DNA of 64,000 bases from Bowmanella sp. JS7-9. Lineage in GTDB: Bacteria > Pseudomonadota > Gammaproteobacteria > Enterobacterales > Alteromonadaceae. The position numbers and the translations under genes were made by a program. Of this stretch, positions 46,915 to 56,289 are shown in pieces. The stretch covers positions 208,308-272,307 of the forward strand of contig NZ_JXSY01000021.1 of assembly GCF_004329715.1 (NCBI RefSeq), in the 5' to 3' direction. The first letter of the stretch is position 1. Each line of letters opens with the position of its first letter. The notes under the pieces are model-generated. The model searched no databases and was not told the origin of the DNA. It saw only the letters and a program-made list of their open reading frames with translations.

Positions 46915-49002
46915 TTACCAGATAGCGACACGCTCTTCTGGTGGCAGATATAAGGCATCATCTTTGCTGATGTTGAAAGCTTTGTACCACTCATCCATGT
47001 TACGTACGATACCGTTTACACGGTACTCAGACGGTGAATGCGGATCGGTTTTCAGACGGGTACGCAGTTCATCTTCGGTGTACTTACGTTTCCATACCTG
47101 TGCCCACGCCATAAAGAAGCGTTGGTCACCTGTCAGGCCATCAATGATTGGCGCTTCTTCGCCATTCAGTGACAGTTTGTAAGCGTGATAAGCCATAGCC
47201 AGACCACCTAAGTCACCAATGTTCTCGCCCATGGTGAAGTTACCGTCAACAAAGCCACCAGGCACTGCTTCATACTGGTTGTATTGCGCGCCCAGCTTAG
47301 TCGTCAGCTTCTCGAAGGCCGCACGGTCTTCGTCTGTCCACCAGTTACGCTGTACACCCTGCCAGTCAGATTTAGAACCCTGATCGTCAAAGCCGTGGCC
47401 CATTTCGTGGCCGATAACCGCACCGATACCGCCGTAGTTCACCGCAGGATCTGCATGCAGGTCAAAGAACGGAGGCTGTAAAATTGCCGCAGGGAAGACG
47501 ATTTCGTTGAACGAACTGTTGTAGTAAGCGTTCACCGTTTGTGGCGTCATAAACCATTCGTTGCGATCAGTTTTCTTGGTCAGGCGATCAAGCTGATCCT
47601 GGTAGTTGTAGTAATCCACATTCTTGGCGTTGGTATATAAATCGCCTTCCACGATCTCCAGACCAGACAAGTCTTTCCACTCATCCGGATAACCGATTTT
47701 CGGGTTGAAAGACGCCAGCTTCTTGCGTGCTTCTTCTTTGGTGGCATCAGTCATCCAGCTAAGCTGATCGATGCGCTGACCCAGTGCGGTGCGCAGGTTC
47801 TCAACCAGTTGCTTCATTTCAGTTTTGGCTTCAGCCGGGAAGTGACGTTTTACGTATACCTGACCAATCGCTTCACCCAGTGCATCCAGGCCGCCAACAC
47901 GCGCTACACCGCGTTTCCAACGGGCTTGTTGCTCTTGCTGGCCACGCAGTGTGGTGCCAAAGAAAGCAAAATTCGCCTGATCGATTTCTTCTGACAGAAT
48001 CCCGGCATGATTGCTGATGGTGTGATAAGCCAAATGGGCTTTCCAGGTATCCAGTGGGATAGTGTTGACCATCTCAATGGCACCTTGCAGCGGCGCTGGC
48101 AGGTAAACGTTGAGCTCGTCAATTTTGTTGATGCCGGCTACGCCAAAGTAGGTATCCCAGTCAAAGCCAGCGTAATTGGCCTTCAGGTCAGCATAGCTGG
48201 TTGGGTTGTAGGTTTTATCGCGGTTGCGACGCTCATCGCGTGGAGCCTGGTATTCCGCCAGCTTGGTTTCCAGCGCGAGAATCGCTGCTGCTTTGGCGTC
48301 TGCATCGTCGATACCGGCAAAGCCCAGCATTTGTGCGATATGTTTCTGATATTCGGCGCGAATATTTACATAGCGCTCTTCATCCGACAGGTAATAGTCA
48401 CGGTCTGGTAAGCCCATTCCGCCTAACGCGACGTTAACGGTGTAGGCATCCGGGTCAATACGATCGATACCAATCCAGCTAACTACTGGCGAGACCATGC
48501 TTTCTTTACCCGCCATACCAAAGGCACGGGTTAACTCGTCGATATTGCTGATGGATTGGATCTGATCCAACAGTGGCTTAATTGGGTTAATCCCTTTGGC
48601 GTTAACAGACTCTACATCCATATAGCTGGCGTAGTAGTCACCAATTTTTTGCTCAACTGAACCTTGCGGGTAATCGCCAGATGACACTTCGTCGATGACG
48701 GTTTTTACCTGATCGCGCGAGCGTTCAGCCAAGACTGTGAAGGCACCAAAATTAGTACGATCGGCTGGCATCACAAAGTTGTCCAGCCAGGTACCATTCA
48801 TGTATTCAAAGAAGTTATCACCGGGTTTAACCGCTGGCTTTTGCGCGGTTAAATCCACACCCCAGGTACCCAGCTCAGGTTGGGCGGCAGCTACGGCGGC
48901 TTCGGTTGAGGCTGAAGTTTGTACGTTGGATGAATCGGTACAGGCAGTGGTCGCCAGCAGAATCGCTGTCGCCAACGCGGTTTTTACAAAATGCTTAGAC
49001 AT
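46915..49002 (-). CDS. pepO: M13-family zinc endopeptidase lipoprotein (PepO/neprilysin type)
   Basis: This 695-residue lipoprotein has lipobox TTAC (Cys near 21). The N-terminal Peptidase_M13_N region spans about 55-440. The catalytic part has NAYYNSSFNEIVFPAAILQ, zinc motif HEMGHGFDD and GENIGDLGGLA with the third ligand Glu. It cuts short peptides in the periplasm. The ATG at 49002 with CAGGGG upstream is chosen over the TTG at 49005. Confidence 0.93.
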   Translation of the reverse strand: MSKHFVKTALATAILLATTACTDSSNVQTSASTEAAVAAAQPELGTWGVDLTAQKPAVKPGDNFFEYMNGTWLDNFVMPADRTNFGAFTVLAERSRDQVKTVIDEVSSGDYPQGSVEQKIGDYYASYMDVESVNAKGINPIKPLLDQIQSISNIDELTRAFGMAGKESMVSPVVSWIGIDRIDPDAYTVNVALGGMGLPDRDYYLSDEERYVNIRAEYQKHIAQMLGFAGIDDADAKAAAILALETKLAEYQAPRDERRNRDKTYNPTSYADLKANYAGFDWDTYFGVAGINKIDELNVYLPAPLQGAIEMVNTIPLDTWKAHLAYHTISNHAGILSEEIDQANFAFFGTTLRGQQEQQARWKRGVARVGGLDALGEAIGQVYVKRHFPAEAKTEMKQLVENLRTALGQRIDQLSWMTDATKEEARKKLASFNPKIGYPDEWKDLSGLEIVEGDLYTNAKNVDYYNYQDQLDRLTKKTDRNEWFMTPQTVNAYYNSSFNEIVFPAAILQPPFFDLHADPAVNYGGIGAVIGHEMGHGFDDQGSKSDWQGVQRNWWTDEDRAAFEKLTTKLGAQYNQYEAVPGGFVDGNFTMGENIGDLGGLAMAYHAYKLSLNGEEAPIIDGLTGDQRFFMAWAQVWKRKYTEDELRTRLKTDPHSPSEYRVNGIVRNMDEWYKAFNISKDDALYLPPEERVAIW

Positions 49003-49178
49003 CAATATCCCCTGTGTGTCTGTGTTGTAGTTATGGTCGAACCGTGCGGTTCGCAGACGCTAGTCTGGCATCAAACCCCATCTGGCAGACTGAATCAACC
49101 GCACAAAGATAAATGTTTACAATTTTCTCTGCGATTACGGCAGAATTTGCGGTAAATGAACGGATACGCACAAAAAAT

Positions 49179-49862
49179 ATGAACAAATGGCGTAAGTGGC
49201 ATAAATGGATCGGCCTGTTTGTCGGCATACAGGTAATGCTTTGGATCAGTGGTGGCGTGGTGATGAGCATCATTCCCATCGACATGGTGCGTGGACAACA
49301 TTTGATTACTCGTCCGGCGTTACCGGAGACGCTCCCGGCGCTCCCTCAAAACCTGAGTCAACTGAATATCATCACTATGCGCTGGCTGCTGCGTGATCAG
49401 GAACCTATTCTCGAAGTGCAAACCCGACAAGGGCGCACCATTTGGTTTGATCAACAGGGTCGAGGTTTACATCCGCTAACCTCCACAGAGCTCTCGCACA
49501 TTGTGCAATCTCAGTATATCGGGGCAGGGGATAGTACAACCTTAACCCAACTAGGTGAGGTGCCCCGCGAGGTAGGGGGCTTGGCGCTGCCGTTATATCG
49601 CGCGGATTTTAATGATGCCATCCATACCAGTTTTTATCTCAACCCTATTTCAGGGCAAGTGCTGTCTGTGCGCAGCGATTTATGGCGCGTATATGACTTT
49701 TTCTGGATGCTGCATATTCTCGATTTTGAAGAACGGGAGGATTTTAATAATCCGCTGCTGATAACCCTTGCGCTTGCCGCCTGGCTCTTTGTTTTTACTG
49801 GCTTTGTATTGCTTTATCATGCCATTATTAAGCCTAATTATCGTAAATGGCAGCGTAGATGA
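49179..49862 (+). CDS. PepSY-type membrane protein of the cus operon
   Basis: This 227-residue protein starts KWRKWHKWIGLFVGIQVMLWISGG, the PepSY-associated helix with its His. A periplasmic part carries a PepSY-like repeat (NPISGQVLSVRSDLWRVYDFFWMLHILDF), then a second helix (LALAAWLFVFTGFVLLYH). Such proteins are linked to metal or heme handling. The ATG at 49179 gives the family start; an earlier in-frame ATG at 49113 is unlikely. ATGA overlap with the next gene. Confidence 0.82.
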   Translation: MNKWRKWHKWIGLFVGIQVMLWISGGVVMSIIPIDMVRGQHLITRPALPETLPALPQNLSQLNIITMRWLLRDQEPILEVQTRQGRTIWFDQQGRGLHPLTSTELSHIVQSQYIGAGDSTTLTQLGEVPREVGGLALPLYRADFNDAIHTSFYLNPISGQVLSVRSDLWRVYDFFWMLHILDFEEREDFNNPLLITLALAAWLFVFTGFVLLYHAIIKPNYRKWQRR

Positions 49863-50263
49863 AACAACTGGTGACCTTGCTCCTGCTTTGTATGACCCTG
49901 GGATGGATGACTCCCGGGCAGGCGGCAATGCGTGTTCACCATGGCGATAGTGAAAGCTCGCCCACGTCTCATGCTATGCCCGCCATGGATATGACCAGCG
50001 ACCAACAGCACAGCAAGCATGATTGTTGTGACCCTCAGCCAGAGCCCAGTCAGGCCATGCTTACCAGTGCAGCTGATTGTTGTGATGGTGACACCCATAG
50101 CTGTTCAGGTGACTGCTGCGATTGCTCTACTGTTGCCCACGCAACACTTAGCAACTCCCTGCTATGGCATGATGACTTTTCTGGTCAACCCTATTTAAAA
50201 GCCGGTTCTGACTTATTACCTGCCAACCAGCACGACCTCCTGCGGCCACCCAGCCTGGCCTGA
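49859..50263 (+). CDS. exported Cys/His/Met-rich protein, putative metal binder
   Basis: This 134-residue protein has a signal peptide (ending GQAA, about 23). The mature part holds eight Cys in pairs (DCCD twice, then SCSGDCCDCS) plus many His and Met (RVHHGD, SHAMPAMDMT, QQHSKHD). No family recognised. It is coupled by ATGA to the PepSY gene and followed by cusB, so it probably binds copper or silver in the periplasm, in the place where CusF might be expected. Confidence 0.72.
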   Translation: MKQLVTLLLLCMTLGWMTPGQAAMRVHHGDSESSPTSHAMPAMDMTSDQQHSKHDCCDPQPEPSQAMLTSAADCCDGDTHSCSGDCCDCSTVAHATLSNSLLWHDDFSGQPYLKAGSDLLPANQHDLLRPPSLA

Positions 50264-50322
50264 TTACGCCCTGATTTATCCAATTTTTCTTTAATTTGTC
50301 CGCATTTTTGAGCGGAGGTTTT

Positions 50323-51594
50323 ATGCAATTTCGAACGTTATTTATCCTGATTTGGCTGGTGTATTCACCCTGGCTAGTCGCCCAACAATCGGCCAATGAC
50401 CCACACCATGAACACGCGTCTCATGCCATGCAGGCCGAGCTGAACACCACGTTGCCACCGGAGCCAGAGGCGTTACGCCAACAAACTACCGCAACCCGAT
50501 ATGTTTGCCCGATGCACAGCCATATTGTGCGAGACGAGCCGGGTACCTGTCCGATATGTGGCATGGATTTAGAGCCGCGCAACGTGGTGCAGTCTCACAG
50601 CGAGCATCCCAGTGTCAGCGTATCCGGTGCCATGCAACAGGCGATGAATCTGGTCTCTGAACCGGTAGCGCGCGGTACCCTGTGGAAGTACATCGAGACA
50701 TTGGGCGTAGTCACGTTCGATGAAGCGGATATCAGCCATGTACACCCGCGGGTTTCCGGCTGGATCGAAAAACTGCATGTGGCGACCGAAGGGCAAACCG
50801 TTAAGCAAGGCGAGTTACTCTATACCCTGTATTCACCGGATTTGGTGGTTGCCCAGGACGATTACCTGCAGGTGCTGCGTTCTAAACTGGATAAAAACTC
50901 CCCGCTATTTCAGCAAGCCCGACGTCGCCTGACCTTGCTTGGTATGTCCGATGCAGTGATTGAGAGTCTCGAAAAACGCGGTAAAAGCACCTACAGCGTG
51001 CCTTTTTATGCGGATCGTGACGGTGTGGTAACCAAACTTAATGTGCGTGATGGCATGTATGTAAAACCGGACATGGAAATTGTCGCCATCGCCGATCTTA
51101 CCCATTTGTGGGTGATAGCCGATGTGTTTGAGTCGCAATTTGACTGGCTGAAGATTGGTAAACCGGCTGAAATTCATCTGGATCCGATTGGCGTCCATCA
51201 TGCCGAGGCCAGCATTGATTATATCTACCCACAACTGGATGCCGTGACCCGTAGCCTCAAGGTACGGCTTACCCTGCAAAATCCGCTGGGACGAGTTAAG
51301 CCGGGTATGAATGCCAAAGTAGTCATCTACGGCGGGCCGAAGCGCGATGTATTGCACATTCCAGCCCAGGCGCTGCTCTCCACTGAGCATGTCAATCGTG
51401 TGGTCGTGAAAACAGACCACGAGACCTTTGAGATCCGCCAGGTTGAAACCGGCATGCAAACCCGGGGACGGGTCGAAATTCTGTCCGGATTGGCAGAAGG
51501 TGAGCAAATTGTGACCTCAGGGCAGTTTCTCATCGACTCGGAAGCCAGTTTAACAGGCAGCCTCCCGCGTGTTGCCGGCGCGCATCAGCACTAG
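50323..51594 (+). CDS. cusB: CusB-type periplasmic adaptor with heavy-metal-binding domain
   Basis: This 423-residue membrane-fusion protein has a signal peptide (1-22), a His-rich linker (PHHEHASHAM) and a heavy-metal-binding domain YVCPMHSHIVRDEPGTCPICG (about 60-85). The adaptor body has barrel-sandwich hybrid and beta-barrel parts (VRDGMYVKPDMEIVAIADLTHLWV). It links the RND pump to an outer-membrane channel. The ATG at 50323 follows GGAGG; the earlier in-frame start at 50296 does not. It lies 9 bases from cusA. Confidence 0.92.
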   Translation: MQFRTLFILIWLVYSPWLVAQQSANDPHHEHASHAMQAELNTTLPPEPEALRQQTTATRYVCPMHSHIVRDEPGTCPICGMDLEPRNVVQSHSEHPSVSVSGAMQQAMNLVSEPVARGTLWKYIETLGVVTFDEADISHVHPRVSGWIEKLHVATEGQTVKQGELLYTLYSPDLVVAQDDYLQVLRSKLDKNSPLFQQARRRLTLLGMSDAVIESLEKRGKSTYSVPFYADRDGVVTKLNVRDGMYVKPDMEIVAIADLTHLWVIADVFESQFDWLKIGKPAEIHLDPIGVHHAEASIDYIYPQLDAVTRSLKVRLTLQNPLGRVKPGMNAKVVIYGGPKRDVLHIPAQALLSTEHVNRVVVKTDHETFEIRQVETGMQTRGRVEILSGLAEGEQIVTSGQFLIDSEASLTGSLPRVAGAHQH

Positions 51595-51603
51595 GAGCGC
51601 AGC

Positions 51604-54600
51604 ATGATAGCCCGAATTATTCAAACGGCGGTGCAGCAGCGTATTCTGGTGCTGCTGCTCAGTCTGGTATTGGCGGTGGCGGGTGTTCAGGCCATTCGCC
51701 ACGTCACCGTGGATGCTATTCCGGATCTGTCCGATGTACAGGTCATTATCAAAACCGCCTATCCGGGCCAGTCTCCGGAATTGGTGGAACAACAAATTAC
51801 CTACCCGCTAAGCCGCGCGTTGATGGCGGTGCCGGGAGCCAACACAGTCAGAGGGTATTCGTTTTTTGGTGATTCTTACATCTACGTGATTTTTGCCGAT
51901 GGCACGGATATGTACTGGGCCCGCTCGCGGGTACTGGAGTATCTGTCGCAGGCACAGAAAGATTTGCCCAATGGCGTCCAGCCTGCATTGGGGCCCGATG
52001 CCAGTGGTGTGGGCTGGGTTTACCAATATGCGCTGGTTGATCGCAGCGGTACACAGGATTTGGCCGATCTTAAAAGTCTGCAGGACTGGTACTTAAAACC
52101 TGAGTTGCAGGCGGTAACCGGTGTATCCGAAGTTGCCACAGTGGGTGGCATGACCCGCACCTATCAGATTGTGCTGGATCCGCTCAAATTGGCGCAATAT
52201 CAGCTGGATATCAGTCATATTCGTCGCGCGGTGCAAGCGGCCAATGCGGAAACTGGCGGCTCTGTGCTGGAGCAGGGTGAAATGGAGCTGATGATCCGCG
52301 CTCGGGGCTATCTGGCCTCGCTGGATGATTTCCGGCAAATTCCGTTGGGGCGCACCAATGCCGGGCATATTCCGCTGTTACTCAAAGACGTCGCTACAAT
52401 CCGCACCGGCCCGGCATTGCGTCGTGGTATTGCCGAATTGGACGGCGAGGGTGAAGTCACCGGCGGGATTATCGTGATGCGCAGCGCCGAAAACGCCCGT
52501 AATGTAATTCAGGCGGTGCGTGAGCGGCTGCAAGAATTACAAACCGGCTTACCGGATGGTGTGGAAATCATCACCACCTATGATCGCAGTGATTTTATCC
52601 AGCGCACTATTGATAACCTAAGCGATAAGCTGCTGGAAGAAATGGCCTTTGTGGCGATTGTGCTGGTGTTGTTTTTACTGCACCTGCGTAGCGCACTGGT
52701 CGCCATTGTCGTCTTGCCGCTGGCTATCCTCAGTGCACTGGTAGTGATGTGGGCACTGGAGATCAGCGCCAATATTATGAGCCTGGGCGGTATCGCCATA
52801 GCTATTGGTGCACTGGTGGATGCCGCTATCGTTATGCTGGAAAATCAACACAAGCATCTGGAGGCCTTTGAGCAGCAGCATGGACATCAGCCGGACACTC
52901 GCCAGCGCTGGCAATTGGTGATTGAGAGTTGCTCGGAAGTGGGCCCGGCACTGTTCTGGTCATTGATGCTAATCACGGTAAGCTTCTTCCCGGTGTTTGC
53001 TCTCAGTGGTCAGGAAGGGCGTTTGTTCGGCCCGTTAGCGCTTACTAAGTCACTGGCCATGGCGGCTGCCGCATTGCTGGCGATTACGCTGGTGCCTGTG
53101 CTAATGGGCTATGGAGTGCGCGGCAAGATAATCAGTGAATCACGCAATCCGCTTTCACGCGTGTTAATTGCGGCGTACCGCCCGCTGCTACGTGGGGTGC
53201 TGAAAGTCCCGGTATTAACGCTATTGGTGGCGATATTGCTGGCGGCCAGCAGTGCCTATCCGCTGATGCGCTTGGGCAGTGAATTTATGCCGACCATTGA
53301 TGAAGGCACCTTGTTGTATATGCCGACAACCTTGCCGTCAGTCAGTGCTGGCAAGGCTGCGCAGATTCTGCAGCAAACTGACCGCCTGATTAAAACGGTG
53401 CCTGAAGTCGCGCAGGTGTTTGGTAAAGTCGGACGCGCCGAAACTGCCACCGATCCTGCACCGCTGACCATGCTGGAAACCACCATCCTGCTTAAACCGC
53501 GTGAGCAATGGCGGTCAGGTAAGACATTAGATGACGTGATCGCAGAGCTGGATAGCACGGTGCGTTTGCCGGGCTTAACCAACGCCTGGGTGCAGCCCAT
53601 CAAAACCCGTATCGATATGCTTTCAACAGGGATCAAGACGCCGCTGGGGCTAAAAATTGCCGGCGACGATGTGGCGGTGATCGAGCAAATTGGCCAGCAA
53701 ATCGAACAACGATTATCAGCCCTGAGCCTGACCCGTAGTGTTTTTGCCGAGCGTACCGCGGCTGGGCGTTATCTGGATATTCAACCCGATTTGAATGCGT
53801 TGGCGCGCTATGGACTGAGTGTGGATGATCTACACGAGGTGGTGCGCTACGCCATTGGTGGGCAGCAAATCAGTACTTTGGTAGCCGGTACCGAACGTTA
53901 CCCGATTAACCTGCGTCTGCCGCGCCATTGGCGAGACACGTTACAGGACTTACGCGACTTGCCGGTAAGTGGGGCAAACGGGGTGTATATCCCGTTGTCT
54001 GCTGTGGCAACGCTGTCAATTAAAGACGGTCCGGCCATGCTCAAGTCTGAAAATGCCCGATTAAACGGCTGGGTATTTATCGAGCATCAAGCCAATTCAG
54101 CGGGTGAGTATATCGCTGCCGCCAAACAGGCGCTGGCGGATATGCCATTACCGGCACGTTATACCCTGAGTTGGTCCGGGCAGTACGAAGCGATGCAACG
54201 GGTCAGTGAACGCCTGCTGCAAATCGTACCGATGACATTGCTGTTGTGTTTGGTATTGCTGTATGCCAGCTTGCAGCGTTGGTCGCAGGCTATCACTGTG
54301 ATGTTCACGTTGCCTTTGGCATTGGCCGCCAGCCTGTGGCTGTTGTGGCTACTGGAATTCAACCTGTCGGTAGCCGTAGCCGTCGGCATGATTGCATTGG
54401 CCGGTGTTGCGGCCGAATTTGGTGTGGTTATGTATTTGTATCTTAATCAGGCATGGCAACAGTGTGCGGAACGGTCGGAAGCGGGTCTGCGCGCAGCGGT
54501 GCTGCAGGGCGCTGTGCAGCGTATTCGCCCTAAGGCAATGACGGTGTTGACCATTATCGCCAGCTTGTTGCCGCTGTTGTTTAGCCAAGGCGCCGGGCAT

Positions 54601-54717
54601 GAAGTGATGGCTCGGATTGCAGCGCCGATGCTGGGCGGTATGTTGTTTGCGCCTTTGATTTCGCTGTTTGTGATTCCGGTGGTATTTTATTGGTCAGAAC
54701 GACGTAAATTGCGGTAA
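51604..54717 (+). CDS. cusA: CusA-type copper/silver efflux RND pump
   Basis: This 1037-residue heavy-metal RND transporter starts MIARIIQTAV and contains DAIPDLSDVQVIIKT and FGDSYIYVIF, close to E. coli CusA. The three copper-binding Met residues are present at the same numbers, Met573 (LLYMPTT), Met623 (LTMLETT) and Met672 (IDMLSTG). Twelve helices and two periplasmic domains are complete. It exports Cu(I) and Ag(I) from the periplasm by proton antiport. No cusC-like channel gene is in the window. Confidence 0.95.
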   Translation: MIARIIQTAVQQRILVLLLSLVLAVAGVQAIRHVTVDAIPDLSDVQVIIKTAYPGQSPELVEQQITYPLSRALMAVPGANTVRGYSFFGDSYIYVIFADGTDMYWARSRVLEYLSQAQKDLPNGVQPALGPDASGVGWVYQYALVDRSGTQDLADLKSLQDWYLKPELQAVTGVSEVATVGGMTRTYQIVLDPLKLAQYQLDISHIRRAVQAANAETGGSVLEQGEMELMIRARGYLASLDDFRQIPLGRTNAGHIPLLLKDVATIRTGPALRRGIAELDGEGEVTGGIIVMRSAENARNVIQAVRERLQELQTGLPDGVEIITTYDRSDFIQRTIDNLSDKLLEEMAFVAIVLVLFLLHLRSALVAIVVLPLAILSALVVMWALEISANIMSLGGIAIAIGALVDAAIVMLENQHKHLEAFEQQHGHQPDTRQRWQLVIESCSEVGPALFWSLMLITVSFFPVFALSGQEGRLFGPLALTKSLAMAAAALLAITLVPVLMGYGVRGKIISESRNPLSRVLIAAYRPLLRGVLKVPVLTLLVAILLAASSAYPLMRLGSEFMPTIDEGTLLYMPTTLPSVSAGKAAQILQQTDRLIKTVPEVAQVFGKVGRAETATDPAPLTMLETTILLKPREQWRSGKTLDDVIAELDSTVRLPGLTNAWVQPIKTRIDMLSTGIKTPLGLKIAGDDVAVIEQIGQQIEQRLSALSLTRSVFAERTAAGRYLDIQPDLNALARYGLSVDDLHEVVRYAIGGQQISTLVAGTERYPINLRLPRHWRDTLQDLRDLPVSGANGVYIPLSAVATLSIKDGPAMLKSENARLNGWVFIEHQANSAGEYIAAAKQALADMPLPARYTLSWSGQYEAMQRVSERLLQIVPMTLLLCLVLLYASLQRWSQAITVMFTLPLALAASLWLLWLLEFNLSVAVAVGMIALAGVAAEFGVVMYLYLNQAWQQCAERSEAGLRAAVLQGAVQRIRPKAMTVLTIIASLLPLLFSQGAGHEVMARIAAPMLGGMLFAPLISLFVIPVVFYWSERRKLR

Positions 54718-54723
54718 GTCAGA

Positions 54724-54969
54724 TTGGAACAGCTTGAGTTTTTCGACATTCCCAGCCCGTGCATTGGGGTCTGCCAGTCAGGCCCCAAGGGCTATTGTCT
54801 GGGGTGTTACCGCAGCCGGGATGAACGATTGTATTGGATTCAACTGACGCCGGATGTGAAGCGTCAGGTTATTAAAGTCTGTGCGATGCGTAAACGTCGT
54901 GCGGAGATGGCCAATAAAAACAAACCGGCACAACCGCCGCCCGAGCAGGGCGACCTGTTTGGTGATTAA
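54724..54969 (+). CDS. DUF1289 protein (small Cys-rich)
   Basis: This 81-residue protein has PSPCIGVCQSGPKGYCLGCYRSRDE at about residues 10-34, the four-Cys pattern of DUF1289, probably binding a metal or cluster. It starts 6 bases after cusA, apparently with TTG and a weak ribosome site, so it may depend on coupling from cusA. DUF1289 genes are common neighbours of unrelated genes; a role in copper handling is unproven. Confidence 0.78.
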   Translation: MEQLEFFDIPSPCIGVCQSGPKGYCLGCYRSRDERLYWIQLTPDVKRQVIKVCAMRKRRAEMANKNKPAQPPPEQGDLFGD

Positions 54970-55454
54970 AACTGATAGCCTATTACCAGGTTCGCTACCC
55001 ATTGTTGGGTGCCGCTGGAAAGGTGCTTACCACGACCAGCCTCTACACGCGCACGAAATCCGCGTTGATTCAAACCGCTATTGTTAAAACTATAGGTTAC
55101 GCCTACACCATCAACCCGAGAGCGAAACAGGCTGGTCAACGCACAGCCGACTTGTTCAAAGCCATCTTCTTGGTTGCAGTCTCTGCCGCGGATCCCAATC
55201 GAGCCAATTACAGCGCCTAAGGCATGTTGCTGTTGTGGGTCGAGCGCGTACTCGTAGCCAAGGGCTGCACCCGCATCGATGGATAGCCGGGCATTCAAAT
55301 AAGCTCGGCCGTTACGTTCTTGCAGTGGCACCGAGGCCTCGACGCTGGAAACAAACGGGAATCCGGTGGCAACTTGAAAATTAAAGGAATCACTGGCGCT
55401 TGTAGGAAAACTAATGAGGCCGCAAAGCAGTGTTGTGCAGAGTGTGTTTCGCAT
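54966..55454 (-). CDS. exported, probably outer-membrane beta-barrel protein
   Basis: This 162-residue protein has a signal peptide (ending TSAS, about 21). Alternating polar/hydrophobic strands follow, and it ends in Phe (NLVIGYQF), typical of small outer-membrane barrels. Two Cys (DCNQ and GCAL) could be paired. No named family. Its stop overlaps the DUF1289 stop by 4 bases on the other strand. Confidence 0.68.
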   Translation of the reverse strand: MRNTLCTTLLCGLISFPTSASDSFNFQVATGFPFVSSVEASVPLQERNGRAYLNARLSIDAGAALGYEYALDPQQQHALGAVIGSIGIRGRDCNQEDGFEQVGCALTSLFRSRVDGVGVTYSFNNSGLNQRGFRARVEAGRGKHLSSGTQQWVANLVIGYQF

Positions 55455-55522
55455 CGAAGTTCCATTTCATTGTTTTTGACAGCAATTATCCTAACTGCTG
55501 TGTGAAGACCAAAACAATCTAA

Positions 55523-55795
55523 TCAGGCTAGTTGATCCAAAAAGCCGTTAATTTCCCGTTCCACTTTGCAGGCAAAAGCAGACAGCAATAAACCCAGGCG
55601 AACTTCGATCTCCACCTGATGCTCTTCGATAGTAAATAACCCTTTCACCCCGCGGCCGGTAACTTTGGCCTGATTACCCTGCCATTGCCAATCTAAATCC
55701 AACTCAGGATTCAGTGTACTGGCCTGGGTCTGAAAATAGTGAATTGCATCCTGCTTATTTAAGCCGATGGCACGGGTGATTTTGATGGTCGCCAT
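55523..55795 (-). CDS. polyhydroxyalkanoic acid system protein (PHA_gran_rgn)
   Basis: This 90-residue protein matches the PHA-granule-associated regulator family (ITRAIGLNKQDAIHYFQTQAS, then GNQAKVTGRGVKGLF and IEEHQVEIEVRLGLL). The fold is a small START-like domain. Despite the name, members occur in bacteria without PHA genes, and none are near here. The ATG at 55795 gives the family start; a longer frame to 55891 is unlikely. Confidence 0.78.
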   Translation of the reverse strand: MATIKITRAIGLNKQDAIHYFQTQASTLNPELDLDWQWQGNQAKVTGRGVKGLFTIEEHQVEIEVRLGLLLSAFACKVEREINGFLDQLA

Positions 55796-56199
55796 AGTGC
55801 TGCCTGACAAGAAAACAGCCAGTGTTATACCTGATTGTGGACAGCGACTAAACGGTAAGGATGAATGCACTAAAAACAGTGTGTAGTGCATGGTGGACGC
55901 GTTTTTAACAAGGCTGAACAGAATTGTTAAAGATTATTAGCGCTCCGCTAACATAAAGGAACAACCATCCCTGGTTGAAAAGTTTGCGCCCCCCGGACAC
56001 GGTGGGGGCGCAATCCATACTGTTTCGACTTAGCGATCCCTGGTGTTGTTAATCAACTAAGCGCACGGTCATTGTTGTCTTTTTTAGGCTTGCGAAACAG
56101 ACGTTTTCATTTAGCAGAGTGTGTGCCAATTTTAAAAATCTATATAAAACAGTGGGTTAGTGTTTTTGTGTGTGGAAGGGGCGATGCGTTGTGAATTAA
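55796..56199. other. gene-free stretch with two hairpins
   Basis: About 490 bases without a credible gene separate the PHA-type gene and cytochrome b561; the part up to 56199 is described here. It holds TTAGCG-CTC-CGCTAA (55937-55951) and a strong GC hairpin, TTGCGCCCCC (55984-55993) with GGGGGCGCAA (56004-56013), with no T-run. It is possibly a small RNA or processed leader; nothing else is evident. Confidence 0.45.
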
Positions 56200-56220
56200 A
56201 GCGGTGCAGGCTGCACCGCT
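56200..56220 (-). terminator. hairpin downstream of cytochrome b561 gene
   Basis: AGCGGTGCAG and CTGCACCGCT are nearly contiguous inverted repeats. On the minus strand TTTAATT follows, suiting termination of the cytochrome b561 transcript 70 bases after its stop. Confidence 0.6.
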
Positions 56221-56289
56221 GTGGGGAGCATTATTTAACCGTACAGTGTTTTAGCCGAGACGGACTCGCCCCGAGTTACCCGCCGGGAG

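Noticed and set aside
55984..56013. Hairpin considered as an isolated attC
   Set aside because: No RYYYAAC or GTTRRRY boxes flank it and there is no cassette-like gene.
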